From: Phocoena phocoena
Taxonomy: Eukaryota > Chordata > Mammalia > Artiodactyla > Phocoenidae
Direction: 5' to 3'
NCBI RefSeq assembly: GCF_963924675.1
Contig: NC_089234.1
Coordinates: forward strand, 58,198,909-58,262,908
DNA length: 64,000 nucleotides
Positions 39,955-50,967 of the stretch are shown in pieces. The position numbers and the translations under genes were made by a program. Below the pieces are notes generated by a model. It worked only from the letters and a program-made list of their open reading frames with translations, was not told the DNA's origin and did not search any database. The first letter of the stretch is position 1; every line of letters begins with the position of its first letter.

Positions 39955-40205
39955 AAGGTGATGTGCTATGATGGGATGGATCTAGAGAGTTCAGGAATCA
40001 AGTCCCCCCCACCTTGTCAGCTACCTAAACTGTGGGATATTGGACATGTTACTGAATCAATCTAAGTCTGTTTTCCCGCTTGTAAAAATGAGGAAAATGT
40101 ACAGTTTTGCAGAACTGTAAAGAGGAATAATTGAGATAACAAATATGAAAGAACCAAGGATGGTGGCAGACACATAGCAGGAACACAATAAAATGCTAGC
40201 TCATA
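39955..40205 (+). repeat. MIR element
   Basis: GTGGGATATTGGACATGTTA, then AATTGAGATAACAAATATG, then 'agacacatagcaggaacaca'. Confidence 0.8.
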
Positions 40206-40542
40206 AAAGGAAAAGGCAATACAGTCAGCTGGAGACCTGTAAAATCTAACCTGGCTGAACTTCCGTCTATATGACCATTTTCTCCTATGAGACAGGGAAA
40301 GTCAGCACCTGGCTCTTAGTTATAGTTGCAGACAAGTAAAAATTCAAGACAGAGAACAGAAGAAAGTGAAGAAAAGCAAAAACAGATTTGTAATGGTGAG
40401 GATGGGGTCAAAAGAGTGTATCTGATTCATAATCATACATCTTTTAAGGTCAGTAAAGCTTTTAGAATACTGATAGGAGTATATCTACTTAACCTGAGGG
40501 TAGGAAAAGAGTCTTAAAACAAGACACAAAAAACACTAACCA

Positions 40543-40740
40543 GGGCTTCCCTGAGTGGCGCAGTGGTTGAGAGTCCGCCTCCCGATGCAGGGGACACGGG
40601 TTCGTGCCCCGGTCCGGGAAGATCCCACATGCCGCGGAGCGGCTGGGCCCGTGAGCCATGGCCGCTGAGCCTGCGCGTCCGGAGCCTGTGCTCCTAAGCA
40701 GGAGAGGCCACAACAGTGAGAGGCCCGCGTACCGCAAAAA
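40543..40740 (+). repeat. CHR-type SINE, short form, in L1M
   Basis: GGGCTTCCCTGAGTGGCGCA head, carrying an extra base pair relative to other copies, to GCGTACCGC(A)n. Confidence 0.96.
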
Positions 40741-41059
40741 AAAAAAAAAGACACCATAGAGTGAAAAGGCAAGCCAGAGTATGGAGGAAGGCATTTGCAA
40801 CACACACACAGGACAAAGAATTTGTATCCAGAGTAAATAAAGAACTTCTAAATAGCAATGAAAGACACAAGGACCAATTTACAAAAAGGCGGGTGGGGGT
40901 GACGGCCGACTTAAACAGGAACTTTACAAAGGAGGAAATCCAGGTAGCCGATAAATATATGAAAAGCTATTCAACCTCCTTACTAATCAAGTAAATGCAA
41001 AGTTTACCAGATTGCCTAAATTGAAAAAACTAAGTTGAGGAGGATGAGAAGCCAGGGAT

Positions 41060-41061
<2 letters not shown>

Positions 41062-41094
<33 letters not shown>
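41062..41094. repeat. (AT)n microsatellite
   Basis: 33 bp of alternating A and T inside the L1M fragment. Confidence 0.97.
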
Positions 41095-41098
<4 letters not shown>

Positions 41099-41500
41099 TA
41101 ATATACTGGAGGGAGTATAACGTGGTACGACACTTTGGAAAACAGTCTGACTGGTACCTAGTAAAGTTGAGGACAAGCATAGCCCGTGACTAGGGCAACC
41201 ATACAGCTCATCATCCAAATCCAGACACTGCTGAGAATTAACGGTGCTATACTACTAATTACACCGGGACAACAGGCATAAACCAGCATAAACAGTCACG
41301 CGGCCTGTGAACCAGCAGTTCCATTCCTAGGTGTACACCTCAGAGAGACTGTGCACGTGCACACCAGATGACGGATACAGGAACACTCACAGCAGCTTAG
41401 TTCACAATTTCCCAACACTAGAAACAACTCAAATATCCAGCAAGAGTGGAATGGATGACACAAAAATTGTGGAAGATTGTGGGAGTCCTAAAAAAAGGTG

Positions 41501-42289
41501 CTTAAAGGTGCTTTGTAAATGCAAATTAAAGCATTACAGGGAAGAAATATCCCTTCCTCACACTTCTCCCATCCACTTGTCATTTACTGTTCTATAAGCA
41601 AAGATGGGTCACTACAGCTCACACATCCCTGCTTTCATAAAACAATTCCTTTTCTCTCGCTTGATAAAACTACAGGCATCTGTATACACGGTATGCACGA
41701 AAACTGAAACTATTGTGTCGAGAACTATCTAAGAGACTGAAAAGTCACCTGTGAGGAACCCTGGCATTTAGTAAAGCCATATCGGTTGGCTAAGTCTTTT
41801 AACTGGTGTTCGAAAGTCCATAAAAGTTTCAGAAGTACATTAACATTATTTATGGAACTTTATCAACTACCTTCCAATACTCACCCTATTTTACCTTTCA
41901 TTCCTGTTATGCCTTACATCTGACAAGCAGTGCAGAGACAAATATTTGGTGTAACGGCAATGACATAACATCCACTCTACTCAGAGGCCTGGGTTTGGCT
42001 GGTAGGCAAAATTTCAACGGACCGTGTCATTACCACCAGCCAGTCATTCCCCTAAGTTCCTCCTTTAATGTTAAAACCTTCCTCTGCCTCTATCTTTTCT
42101 TCTGCTTTTTTTCTTTAATCATCGCTTCACCTTCTCAACCTTCAACCCTAAGTATAAGTTCTCAGGTAAGAATCTTAACCTTTACTGAAACATGCATTAT
42201 GCTTTTCTTCTTAAAAACATGAAAAAAAAAACCCTGCCCCAATTCATTTTGATAAATGTGTGAAGAATTTATGAATAAAAAAAAATGGA
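41501..42289. other. Unclassified intronic DNA
   Basis: Nothing recognised. Confidence 0.35.
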
Positions 42290-42290
42290 G

Positions 42291-42651
42291 GGCTTCCCTG
42301 GTGGCACAGTGGTTAAGAATCCGCCTGCCAATGCAGGGGACACGGGTTCAAGCCCTGGTCCAGGAAGATCCCACATGCCGCGGAGCACCTAAGCCCGTGC
42401 GCCACAACTGCTGAGCCTGCGCTCCAGGACCTTGAGCCACAACTAATGAGTCTGTGTGCCACAACTACTGAAGCCCGCGCGCCTAGAGCCCATGCTCCAC
42501 AACAAGAGAAGTCACCATGATGAGAAGCCCGCGCACCACAACAAAGAGCAGCCCCCGCTCCAAGCAACTAACGAAAGACGGCGTGCAGCAACGAATACCC
42601 GATGCAGCCAAAAATAAATACATACATAAATAAATTGATTAAAAAAAAAAA
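42291..42651 (+). repeat. CHR-type SINE, long form
   Basis: Short TSD AATGGAG at 42284-42290 and 42652-42658. GCAGCCAAAAATAAATACAT tail followed by an A-run. Confidence 0.94.
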
Positions 42652-42659
42652 GAATGGAG

Positions 42660-43800
42660 TGTTTTACTTCAGGTCTATCCCAGAAAATCTAGGGTACACA
42701 GACAGGAAGAATGTACTTTACTCATAGTCATACAAAACAAGCCAACAAACACATACCTTTTTTGGAGTACCACATAACTATCCCAACATTCCCATTATCA
42801 ACTCCCACCTCCTGTCCCTATATGGAAGAGTCTTCATATACTCTTTCTCTTTACCTTGACTTTCTGGGCATCTCCACCCCCAACTTGTTTCATTGGTTCT
42901 CTTTTCCTATTTTCCACGTTTGTAATCTAACCCCTCCTCTGCCTTTGCCCCTTGTCTCACACCACTCCCTGCACTCACCTCAGACCAAAGTACTTACAAA
43001 TTCAAAACTACACAATGCCCTTTCCCGAGGTAGTACACAGGGAGCCTCCTTCTGAAACAGACACCCTGTTCCCCCTTTCCTGACCCCAGCTCAAGTTACA
43101 CCCAAGAAATCCAGCCTATCAAACAACCCTATATCCCAAACTAACACCTTTCTCTGCTGCCCCATCCTCACTCTGGGTGCAGTCTAAATCACATTCACCC
43201 AGCCCCACCCATCTTTCTTCACACCTGTCACCCTTTCCAATCCCCTGACCCCATGAGATTTTCTGCTGGATATATTTTGCGTATATCTAAATTCTAAGTA
43301 GCCTCACTTCACATTTAAGTCTGCTGTGCTGTCTTACCTTTCAGAGACTCCCAAGAATATCCGTCCCATCCCTCCATGTTTTTTTTTAATGCTGCCTATT
43401 CCCCAAAGCTAGCAAACCTTCCTATTCCAACATAACAATTCACCCACATACCTCCTTCCCACCACAGTAACTGTACGTGTTTCTCAGTTTCCCCAATACT
43501 TCCTCCAATCCAATATCTACTTTGCATCGCTTTCTCAACACTACTCCACATCTACCACACCCAAATCCATTCTTACTCTGCCCCCAGATAACTGTAATCT
43601 CACCCTTCTGCACCATTTCACCTGCCCCTCGGTCCCCCTTCCACATCTCCAATTTTGCACTCTTCCCACTCTCCCCTCTGCACCTGCCTGCACACCTTCA
43701 CTTTCCCCTCCCACCCACCCCCTCACTAGGCGTGTACTTCCCAGACACTCACTGGCCCCCCCACCGTTCCTACTGGGTCTCTCCCACTCAGAACACCCCT
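42660..43800 (-). other. KAT6B: C-rich, G-poor (plus-strand) tract downstream of the KAT6B promoter
   Basis: The plus strand is strongly C-rich. In 43621-43680 I count 31 C and 5 G. The KAT6B RNA-like strand is therefore G-rich, as in regions prone to co-transcriptional R-loops. No repeat family or exon is recognised, and reading frames here reflect composition. Confidence 0.7.
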
Positions 43801-44232
43801 CCAAACCCCCGCCTTCCGACCACCCGAGCCCCGCCCCCACCCCATATCGCCCCGCCTCCTCCATCCTCGAGCCCCGCCCCTTGCCCTGGAGGCCTCGATG
43901 AGGGGCGGGGCCTGTTCCTCCTCCCCTTTCCCCCGCCCCCTACCGTCACTCTCAGGGGCAGCCTGACCCCGAGCGGCCCCGCGGTGACCCTCGCGCAGAG
44001 GCCTGTGGGAGGGGCGTCACAAGCCCCCGATATCCCCCCCCGCCCGCTCCCCTCCCGCCCAGTCTCCTCCCCCTGGGAACGCGCGGGGTGGGTGACAGAC
44101 CTGGCCGCGCGCCACCGTCACCGCACCTGCTGGGGGCGCTGCCGCTGCCTGAGAAAGAAGCCGCGGTTGCCGCCTGGAGGAGGTGCCGTCGCCTCCGCCA
44201 CCGCTGCCGCCGCCGCCAGGGGTAGGAGCTAA

Positions 44233-44249
44233 GCCGCCGCCATTTTGTG
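44233..44249 (-). promoter_or_regulatory. YY1-type motif
   Basis: The minus strand reads CACAAAATGGCGGCGGC, matching the AANATGGCGGC consensus. Such sites commonly lie just downstream of the start site on the sense strand, which supports minus-strand initiation near 44.25-44.30 kb. Confidence 0.75.
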
Positions 44250-44299
44250 TCCCCCTGTTGTTGTCGTTGACATGAATCCGACATGACACTGATTACAGC

Positions 44300-44716
44300 C
44301 CAATGGAGTCTCATTAAACCCGAGCTGCGGCCCCGCCCCGGCGCTGCCCCATTGGGCTAGACAGCAGACACTTAGGGCCACCCGTTGGCCTAAGGGTCTG
44401 TCCGTCACCCACACAGTAACCACTCTGCAGCCCATTGGGGTAGGATCCTGCCGGTCATCTCGCCTCCGCATAGCCACACCCCTCGACCCATCATACCCCC
44501 CCTCCGGTACCACCCCGGGGGAGGGTCCACTGCTAGTACCAATCAACAGACCTCTGGGCCCGCCTCTTCTGGGCACCTATTGGTCCAGCCCTTTTTCTCT
44601 CTCCCAGACACCGCGCCACCTCTACTTCCACCTACCCGCCCCTTCTACCTCTAGAAATGGATTGGGTCTACTCGCAGGAGAGGCGCTTGGCCTTATTGGC
44701 TGCAGACAACGCCAAT
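44300..44716 (-). promoter_or_regulatory. Cluster of eight CCAAT (NF-Y type) boxes
   Basis: CCAAT on the plus strand starts at 44300, 44539 and 44712. ATTGG (CCAAT on the gene strand) starts at 44351, 44434, 44579, 44661 and 44695. All lie upstream of the proposed start at ~44.28 kb. Confidence 0.8.
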
Positions 44717-44822
44717 CAGACGGCCTATTCCCTCTCCCCTCCCCCACAACCCCAAAGCCCCTAGCCCGCAGCTAAAGTTTGTGTGAGAGCTGATCGCTGG
44801 CGGCGGCCGCAGGATTTAGGGG

Positions 44823-44850
44823 TGGGCGCGGGCGGGCGCGCGCGGGCGGG
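44823..44850 (+). promoter_or_regulatory. G-quadruplex / alternating CG candidate
   Basis: Five GGG runs (44824, 44830, 44834, 44844, 44848) are separated by loops of 3, 1, 7 and 1 nt, with CGCGCGC inside. Fits the G3+N1-7 pattern. Confidence 0.7.
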
Positions 44851-45988
44851 CACGCGAAGTTAAAATTCGAGGTTCTCAGTCGCCAGCTCCTGCGGTGGAG
44901 CGCGCGGACGGGCGCGCCTCCTGGAGCGTTCCATCCCGCCCCCTCCTCCACCCTCTCCCGTCCCGTCCCGGGCGACTACTCGCCCGCCCCCTGGCTCGCA
45001 TCCTTACCCCCCACGCACCCCTATCCTGCAAGCCTCAGGCCGGGTGCGGGCAGTACGATGTAGCTGCACCCTCCTCGCCATCCCATGCCGAGGGGGAGCA
45101 AGCCTTTACCCGCCGGGCGTGCACCCCCCCGGCTGCACACTCGCCAGTGTCTGCAAGCACGTGCACCGTTCGCCGCTGCCTCCAGCCACCCCGGTCCCCG
45201 GCTAACCTCGCCTGCAGCCCGGCCAATCGCTTGCTGCCCTTTGTTGCTGCAGCCCGGGTCTCCCCGCTGCCTTCCTCAGCCTCCGCCTCGTCCTTTGCCA
45301 GCCGCCCGGGTCCGCAGCGCCGCGCTCCCCCCGCCCGGGACCCACCGCCGCCGCCTCCTTCTCCTCCTCCGCCTCCTCCTCCTCCTCGGCTCCGGGCTGC
45401 AGCGCACAGAGCCCGAGGCAGCGCCGCCCAGCCCCGCTCCCCCCGCGCCGCCAGCTAGCCCGCCCGGCCCGGCCGGGGGCGCAGCCTGGACCCCGCCCGC
45501 CCCAGTCCCCGCCCCGGGGGTACCTGCCTCCGCCCTGGGGGGCTCCGCTTGCCGCCCTCGGGGGAGGGCGGGGATGCCGGTGTCCGCGGGAGGATGGGGA
45601 CGCCTGGGCCGTTTGGGGCGGGGAGTGTGCCCGCCAGGGCTAGGACTAAGAGGTGCGGTCCTCGCCAACGCGCCCCCCCTCCCGCCGCTGTGGGCCCCAA
45701 ACTTCGTCCTCCGCCCGGGCCTTGTACCCTCGGGCAATCGCGGCAGTTTTGGGGTGGGGGATGCTTCAGGAGCTGTGTCTACCCTGATCAGGAGGAAGAG
45801 GGAGCAGTGACATTCAGCGACTGCGGACAGGGCACGGCGGCGGCATCCTTGGGTGGGAGTGGGGATGTCACACGCGGGCTAGAGGGGGAAGCTGCCCCTC
45901 AAGATGCCCTCTCCCGGCCTGCGAGGAGCTGGAGAGCTCTAAGCTGCGTTCTCAAGTGCTTTCTTGGGCGGTGTAGCCGGATGGCAGA

Positions 45989-46021
45989 GGGGCTGGGGGG
46001 CGGGGGGAGACGGCTGGGGGG
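45989..46021 (+). promoter_or_regulatory. G-quadruplex candidate at the edge of the CpG island
   Basis: Runs of 4, 6, 6 and 6 consecutive G separated by short loops. Confidence 0.7.
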
Positions 46022-46060
46022 CCCTTCCCCCTCTCCTCTAGCCAGCGCTTGAAGGAAGGC

Positions 46061-48029
46061 TGATGGCGAAGTTCGGTTTTCCAGGCTTCCCCTGGGCCCC
46101 CCGAGTTCCTGAGGCCCACAAGAGGGAGGCTGGGGACTCCTCTGGCCGCCCAGGCGAGGCCACTCTGACGCTGCCCACAGGCCTCCCATCGCCCTCCAGA
46201 CTGTGAAGAGAGAGTCCCTCGTTCTTCCCGGAGATGGGTGGGATGCTGGCAGGGGAAACCTCTGAAAACAGAAAAAGTAGCCTCGAGAAATGGCTCCTAC
46301 AGAGTTTGAGTACGAAGTTTCCCTTCCGAGGCGCCATTTCTTGGTGAGGGGGAGGAGAACTATGGCTTTGTAAAAGAACCAAGTTTCAAGCATGGTGGCC
46401 TAGGTGGAAAACCACCTGTTGACTGAAGTCTGTCCCAGGGCTATCTTGGGCCCTGGCAGGGTGACACATGGTCCCAGGGAGAGGAGTCCCCTGGTTGACT
46501 CTAGCATCCTCATGGCACTGACACTGCAACAGCAGCATCTTCAACTTCCCATTAGAAACCAGTGTACACACTAGGTAGGTACTTTGTTAGAGCAACTTAT
46601 CTCAAACAAAACAAGCAGCACAGCCCAGTCATCAAATGCAGAGCTCAGCACACACTTCACTTTTTAAAGATGGTCTGCTTCTCTGGAGTGTGAGCTGCCC
46701 CTACTGATATGCTTCCTGGCAGCAAGGTGAGAAAGGAGCTAAGACAAAGGGCACAGAGTTGCATGAAAGGATAGAAAAAGGGAGAGGGGGAGCAGAAGAG
46801 TTGTAATACTACACTCAAAACTGTCACTGGTTCCATTATAAATCCCTTTTATAGGTGTTTTATTACTTGGTTGTTAGTTTTTAAAACACAAACCTCTTTA
46901 GATTAAATCTTGGCATTCACTGGGCTCAGCTCAGGGAAACAAAACACAGGGAAAGCTCCACCACCCGCCATTGGCTTGGCTACTTTTGAGTTACATTACT
47001 GATAAAACAAACAAGCAGCAGGTTGGGTTTCCTCGGAGTCTCTACCTCTTTTATTTAGTATCTTCAGTAGCTGACTCAAGGTGAATTTTTACAAGCCATT
47101 AGTTTATAATTCAGTCTAGTTCATTTAGGTATTTCAAAGAGAAGGACATTTATAAGGTGTGCTTTTTTTTTATAATGCAGGTGCTGGGATTTTTATTCCC
47201 CAAGAAATTACTAAGTAAACTTGAGAATCCTGGCACACACTTCAGCCTTTATGTTCTATCTTTTTTCCTATGGTCTGCCCAGATGCACTTTATTTTGTAA
47301 CTTAGATTTGAGTCTCCCAGCCTGCATTTTATCTCAAGCAATAAAAATAAACCATGTCTTAATTAAAAACAAGTTTCAAAACCCCAAATCTGTACACTCA
47401 GAGTATGCTAAAGAAGCAACCAAAGACAATAAAACCCATAAGTCCACATTTAAGATGTCTTCAGCCAATGAATTGTGGAAGATTTATGAGCATCTAACAC
47501 TTGTTATCACTAATGAGTTAGCCACATGGATTTCCAGTGCATCAAGACCTGAACAGATACCTTAGATAGAAATGGGTCTTATTTGTCTAAACTTGTGCTC
47601 CTGTAATCCCAGGAGCTGGCAAACACAGAAGAGGGAAGTATCTTTATACAATATCTTGATGTGTCTTTTGAGGTTCTTTTCTTAACAAACATAGTTCTCT
47701 AATGGGCATGGCAAGGAAAGGTACTGTGTTGCTTTCCCAATGATACTTCCCTCCAAGGTTACTTGTCCTTTGAGAAATCCTGGCTCTTCAGATAAGTGGG
47801 ACTGGAAAGGATAACAGAGACACAGCTGGAGATACTTAATGCTTCCTCTGAAACCTCTCTCTTTATCTGTGGTATCTCAAATCCTTGGCTGAGCTAAACA
47901 GCTCAATTAAGAAGTTAACCTAGAAATAACTTGAATTGAAAACCAAGCATAGTGCAAAATTTAAAAGCTGACTGTACTGAAGGATTGCGAATCCAGGGGC
48001 CCATCTGACCAGTCCTCCTCCCTCCCCCA
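46061..48029. other. Unclassified intergenic DNA upstream of KAT6B
   Basis: No gene, SINE or LINE recognised in ~2 kb. The GC content falls quickly to background after about 46.4 kb. Confidence 0.4.
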
Positions 48030-48240
48030 AAATAGTTGCCAATGGGCACCACAGACCAGAACTGCTCAGTGTGGTCCACAGATCAGTGGCATCAAAATAA
48101 TCTGGGAATGAGTGCTTAAAACACAGGTTCCTTGGCCTAACCCCAGATTCTGATTCAGTAGGTCTATAGAGAGGCTCCCAAATCTACATTTTTAGCCCAT
48201 GACTTGGCTTGAAGCTTATGACCATAACCACTGGCTTAGG
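48030..48240. repeat. MER5-like DNA transposon remnant
   Basis: 'cccagattctgattcagtag' then GTCTATAGAGAGGCTCCCAA and 'gaccataaccactggcttag'. Confidence 0.75.
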
Positions 48241-48829
48241 GTGAATCCCCTTCTTTCCCAACTGCAAAGGAATGTTTCTTTTGTGAGCTTCTTAGCCAGA
48301 AGGTTATAGTCCCTAGTACTGAGATGATTCCATGGTCTGACCTATTTGTCCCTGAGTCCTGAGGAAGGATAAAAAAGAATGCAGAGTAGCTTCAGGAGCT
48401 GAAGGGAACCTGGAGGGTTTGATCTTTTGGGTTTGCTTACCTGCTCTGAAGCAAGTCAGACAAATACTCTGATAAGAGGGATCACATCCATAGACTCACT
48501 AACAAGTCCTTCTGAAAGAAATTGGGTAAGGGAGGCAGCAAGCAGGGACCCTGAACTGATTTGTCCAGGCCACAGCCCATGATGAATTCTATTCACATTC
48601 AATTAGTCACTTAAAAACCATTGGTCTATACTGTCCTTCCACCTGCCACACGACTGGAAACTGTATCCTAACAAGGTCACAGTGCGGTTTTGTCAGTCAA
48701 GGGCAAAGGGGGTGGGGGATGATCAGTCAAACCATTTCTTTTAAGTAAGCTAGCAAATCCAAGCTATAGATGTGTATGAGAAGCCTGCATTGTTTTAAAT
48801 AGCAGTATTTTGCACTCTTACCCCATTTG
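48241..48829. other. Unclassified intergenic DNA
   Basis: Nothing recognised. Confidence 0.35.
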
Positions 48830-49085
48830 TTCCAGCTTAAAAAACCTTTAATGTCTTTTAAATGCATTCTGAACCAAGTCTACACTCCTCAGTCTACCTC
48901 TAAGGCTATGCACATCTGCACCCAACCATTATCTCATCTCCGGCTTCTCCCAGCCCCACACACTCCTCCAGGCCCAGCACACGCTGTTCCCTCTGCAGTC
49001 CCGCCCGCCCTCTTTAGCTTATCTGACGAAGACCTTGGGAAAAGATTCCTCCAAATCCCTGCTTGGCTGCAGGCTCTTCTGTTAA
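48830..49085 (-). repeat. L2 LINE fragment (strand tentative)
   Basis: 'cctctaaggctatgcacatc', 'tctcatctccggcttctccc' and 'cacacgctgttccctctgca' match the L2 coding/3' region read in this direction. Confidence 0.6.
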
Positions 49086-49334
49086 GTTTCCCTGGTCTTT
49101 GCAGGTAGCCCACAGGACTTGAAGCAAAACTTTACTCCAGCTCTGGCACTTGTTAAGTGCTCTGTTATTATTTGTTGAATTACGGAATAAAAGAAAGCAC
49201 TTATTACACTCTGTTGTCACATTTTGCCAGTCTGTTTTCCTAATGAGCTTTTTTCTACTGCTTAGCCCGGTTTATTCATCTGTACAACTGCCCTAGAGCC
49301 TGACACATATAAGCTACTTAATAAACACCATTTC

Positions 49335-49745
49335 TCCAATATGCCCACACCTGTGGTTCCCCATCCCTGGCTGCACATTAGAATCACCTGAGGAACTTTT
49401 GTTTGTTTGTTTGTTTGTTTTTGGCTGTACGCGAGCTTCTCACTGTTGTGGCCTCTCCCATTGTGGGGCACAGGCTCCGGACGCGCAAGCTCAGCGGCCA
49501 TGGCTCACGGGCCCAGCCGCTCCGCGGCATGTGGGATCTTCCCGGACCGGGGCACGAACCCGCGTCCCCTGCATCAGCAGGCGGACTCTCAACCACTGGG
49601 CCACCAGGGAAGCCCTGAGGAACTTTTGAATCTGCCTAGCACCAAGTCCCACCTCAGGACACTTAAGAATATTTGGGGGTGGGGCCTGATTATCAGTATT
49701 CTTTTTTAAGCATTTTGTGCAATCACAGTACAGAACCACTGGTTT
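49335..49745. repeat. MER5-like element split by a SINE
   Basis: The left part, 'ctgcacattagaatcacctg', and the right part, GGGGTGGGGCCTGATTATCA then 'cagtacagaaccactggttt', join as one MER5-type element once the SINE is removed. Confidence 0.8.
49402..49614 (-). repeat. CHR-type SINE, short form, with 14-bp TSD
   Basis: TSD CTGAGGAACTTTTG at 49388-49401 and 49615-49628. The A-tail is a (GTTT)n run on the plus strand. Confidence 0.97.
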
Positions 49746-50499
49746 ATATTTACCAGGAGGATGCCTCAGCATCAAGTGAGAAATTCTGAAGAAGACAGGA
49801 GGGTGGTAAAAGATCATAAAATTAGCTAAATGTTGCTGAGAGGACAGAGTTCTCAGGGATGTTTTTGATATTGTTTTGAGACTTAAGGGAGTCTTAATAA
49901 AGACGCGGTTTTTAGCACTAGGGTATACCAAAGAAAAATTGAACTACCCCAATATTTAATTTAATGATTCCCAGTCCTTTGGATTTTGAAATTGGGGAAA
50001 ATGACAAAGTTGCCAGCTTTTAATTTTGATAATAAGAACATCTTTTATTTTATTTATTTATTTTTTAAGGACATCTTTTAAAAGAACTAATTGCCATCCA
50101 CTATCTGCATCATTCCATAAAGAACTCTCTGAATAAGGCATAGTCCCGCCCATGAAATGAAAGTGAATAACTCTACATCAACATGTACATTTTCTCTCTT
50201 CCTCTTTTTTTTTTTTTCCATTTCAAGGCAGAGAGTGAAACTTTACCTCTGAGTCTGGCTACCCGACCAGAATGCATTTAGGAATCACTGGACTATTTTA
50301 CACTTTTCCAAGGGTAAGAAGTATATAGGTCATGTTCAATCTAATCATTAACAATTTTCTCCAATATGCCCAACTCAGTGTGCTCAACTAATTGAAGATG
50401 GTTTTCTCTTATTCTATCTTTAATACAGAAAGAAAATATATAGCTCAGAAGGGCAATGGCAAAGGAGTATGGAAGAGAGCACCAAAATAAAAGTAGGTA
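49746..50499. other. Unclassified intergenic DNA
   Basis: Contains only the tiny tail insertion at 50048-50070, listed separately. Confidence 0.35.
50048..50070 (-). repeat. Tail-only retro-insertion (23 bp) with TSD
   Basis: A 10-bp direct repeat ACATCTTTTA (50038-50047 and 50071-50080) encloses only an AT-rich tail. On the minus strand it is AAAAAATAAATAAATAAAA, like a SINE/L1 tail with no body. Confidence 0.65.
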
Positions 50500-50690
50500 C
50501 CAGATTTTTATCCATCTCTGCCACCAACTAATATGTGTCCTTGGACAAATCACAGAGTGGCAATGTCTTAAAAGTCAGGTTTTCAATGAGACAGTAAGCC
50601 CCGTATGGACAGTTTTGTCCTCAGAGCCTAGTACAATGCCTGGTACATAGCAGATGCTCAATAAATATTTGTTAATGAATAGATTAAATC
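50500..50690 (+). repeat. MIR 3' portion
   Basis: GCCTAGTACAATGCCTGGTA, then 'catagcagatgctcaataaa' and TATTTGTTAATGAA. Confidence 0.75.
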
Positions 50691-50950
50691 AAGAGAGTTA
50701 TTTTACATCATCTCTAAAGTCTTGGCCAGGCCCCAAATCCTACAACATATTTAAACAGTAAATTACAAATCTCTGCTCTCAGTAATTTATTATTGGCTTA
50801 CCCTGTGATTCCCAAAAGGTCATCATTCTTGTATGTAAAGTGTCTAAAGAATTGATGAAAGAGTGAAACTGCTGAATACCTTTCTTTATTTCCTACCACA
50901 TTTTAAAATTATAACATTTTTATACATATTTGTCATAGAAAGTGTGGATA
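50691..50950. other. Unclassified intergenic DNA
   Basis: Nothing recognised. Confidence 0.3.
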
Positions 50951-50967
50951 ATAAAGAAAAAGAGGGG

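Larger units (their letters stand above)
40230..41500 (+). repeat. L1M ORF2 3' region, interrupted by a SINE and an (AT)n run
   Basis: Blocks 'aaaagacaccatagagtgaa', 'tttgtatccagagtaaataa', 'tatgaaaagctattcaacct' and 'agcagttccattcctaggtg' appear in ORF2 order around the inserted SINE (40543-40740). No intact frame. Confidence 0.85.
43800..46060 (-). promoter_or_regulatory. KAT6B: KAT6B CpG-island promoter
   Basis: About 2.2 kb of CpG-dense, GC-rich DNA, 14-16 kb upstream of the start codon. Motifs include GC boxes at about 43828-43921 (CCGCCCC, GGGGCGGGGC), a YY1-type site at 44233-44249, eight CCAAT/ATTGG boxes at 44300-44716, another CCAAT at 45223, and an E-box CACGTG at 45158-45163. A CTCCTCCTCC tract near 45355-45385 reads as GAGGAGG on the gene strand. 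No TATA box was seen. Possible first-exon donors on the minus strand are CAG|GTGCGG after 44127 and GG|GTAAGG near 45009, so the transcription start is uncertain (~44.28 kb or ~45.5 kb, perhaps both). Confidence 0.9.

Noticed and set aside
43477..44232. 251-codon plus-strand open frame, Pro/Ser-rich
   Set aside because: It lies in the C-rich tract and CpG island opposite KAT6B, where stop codons are rare by composition. Low-complexity residues, no known domain and no splice or Kozak support.
44895..46393. Several 110-240-codon frames on both strands of the CpG island
   Set aside because: They overlap one another in different frames, are dominated by Pro/Arg/Gly/Ala, and are explained by GC content. 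The region is better read as promoter and 5' UTR.
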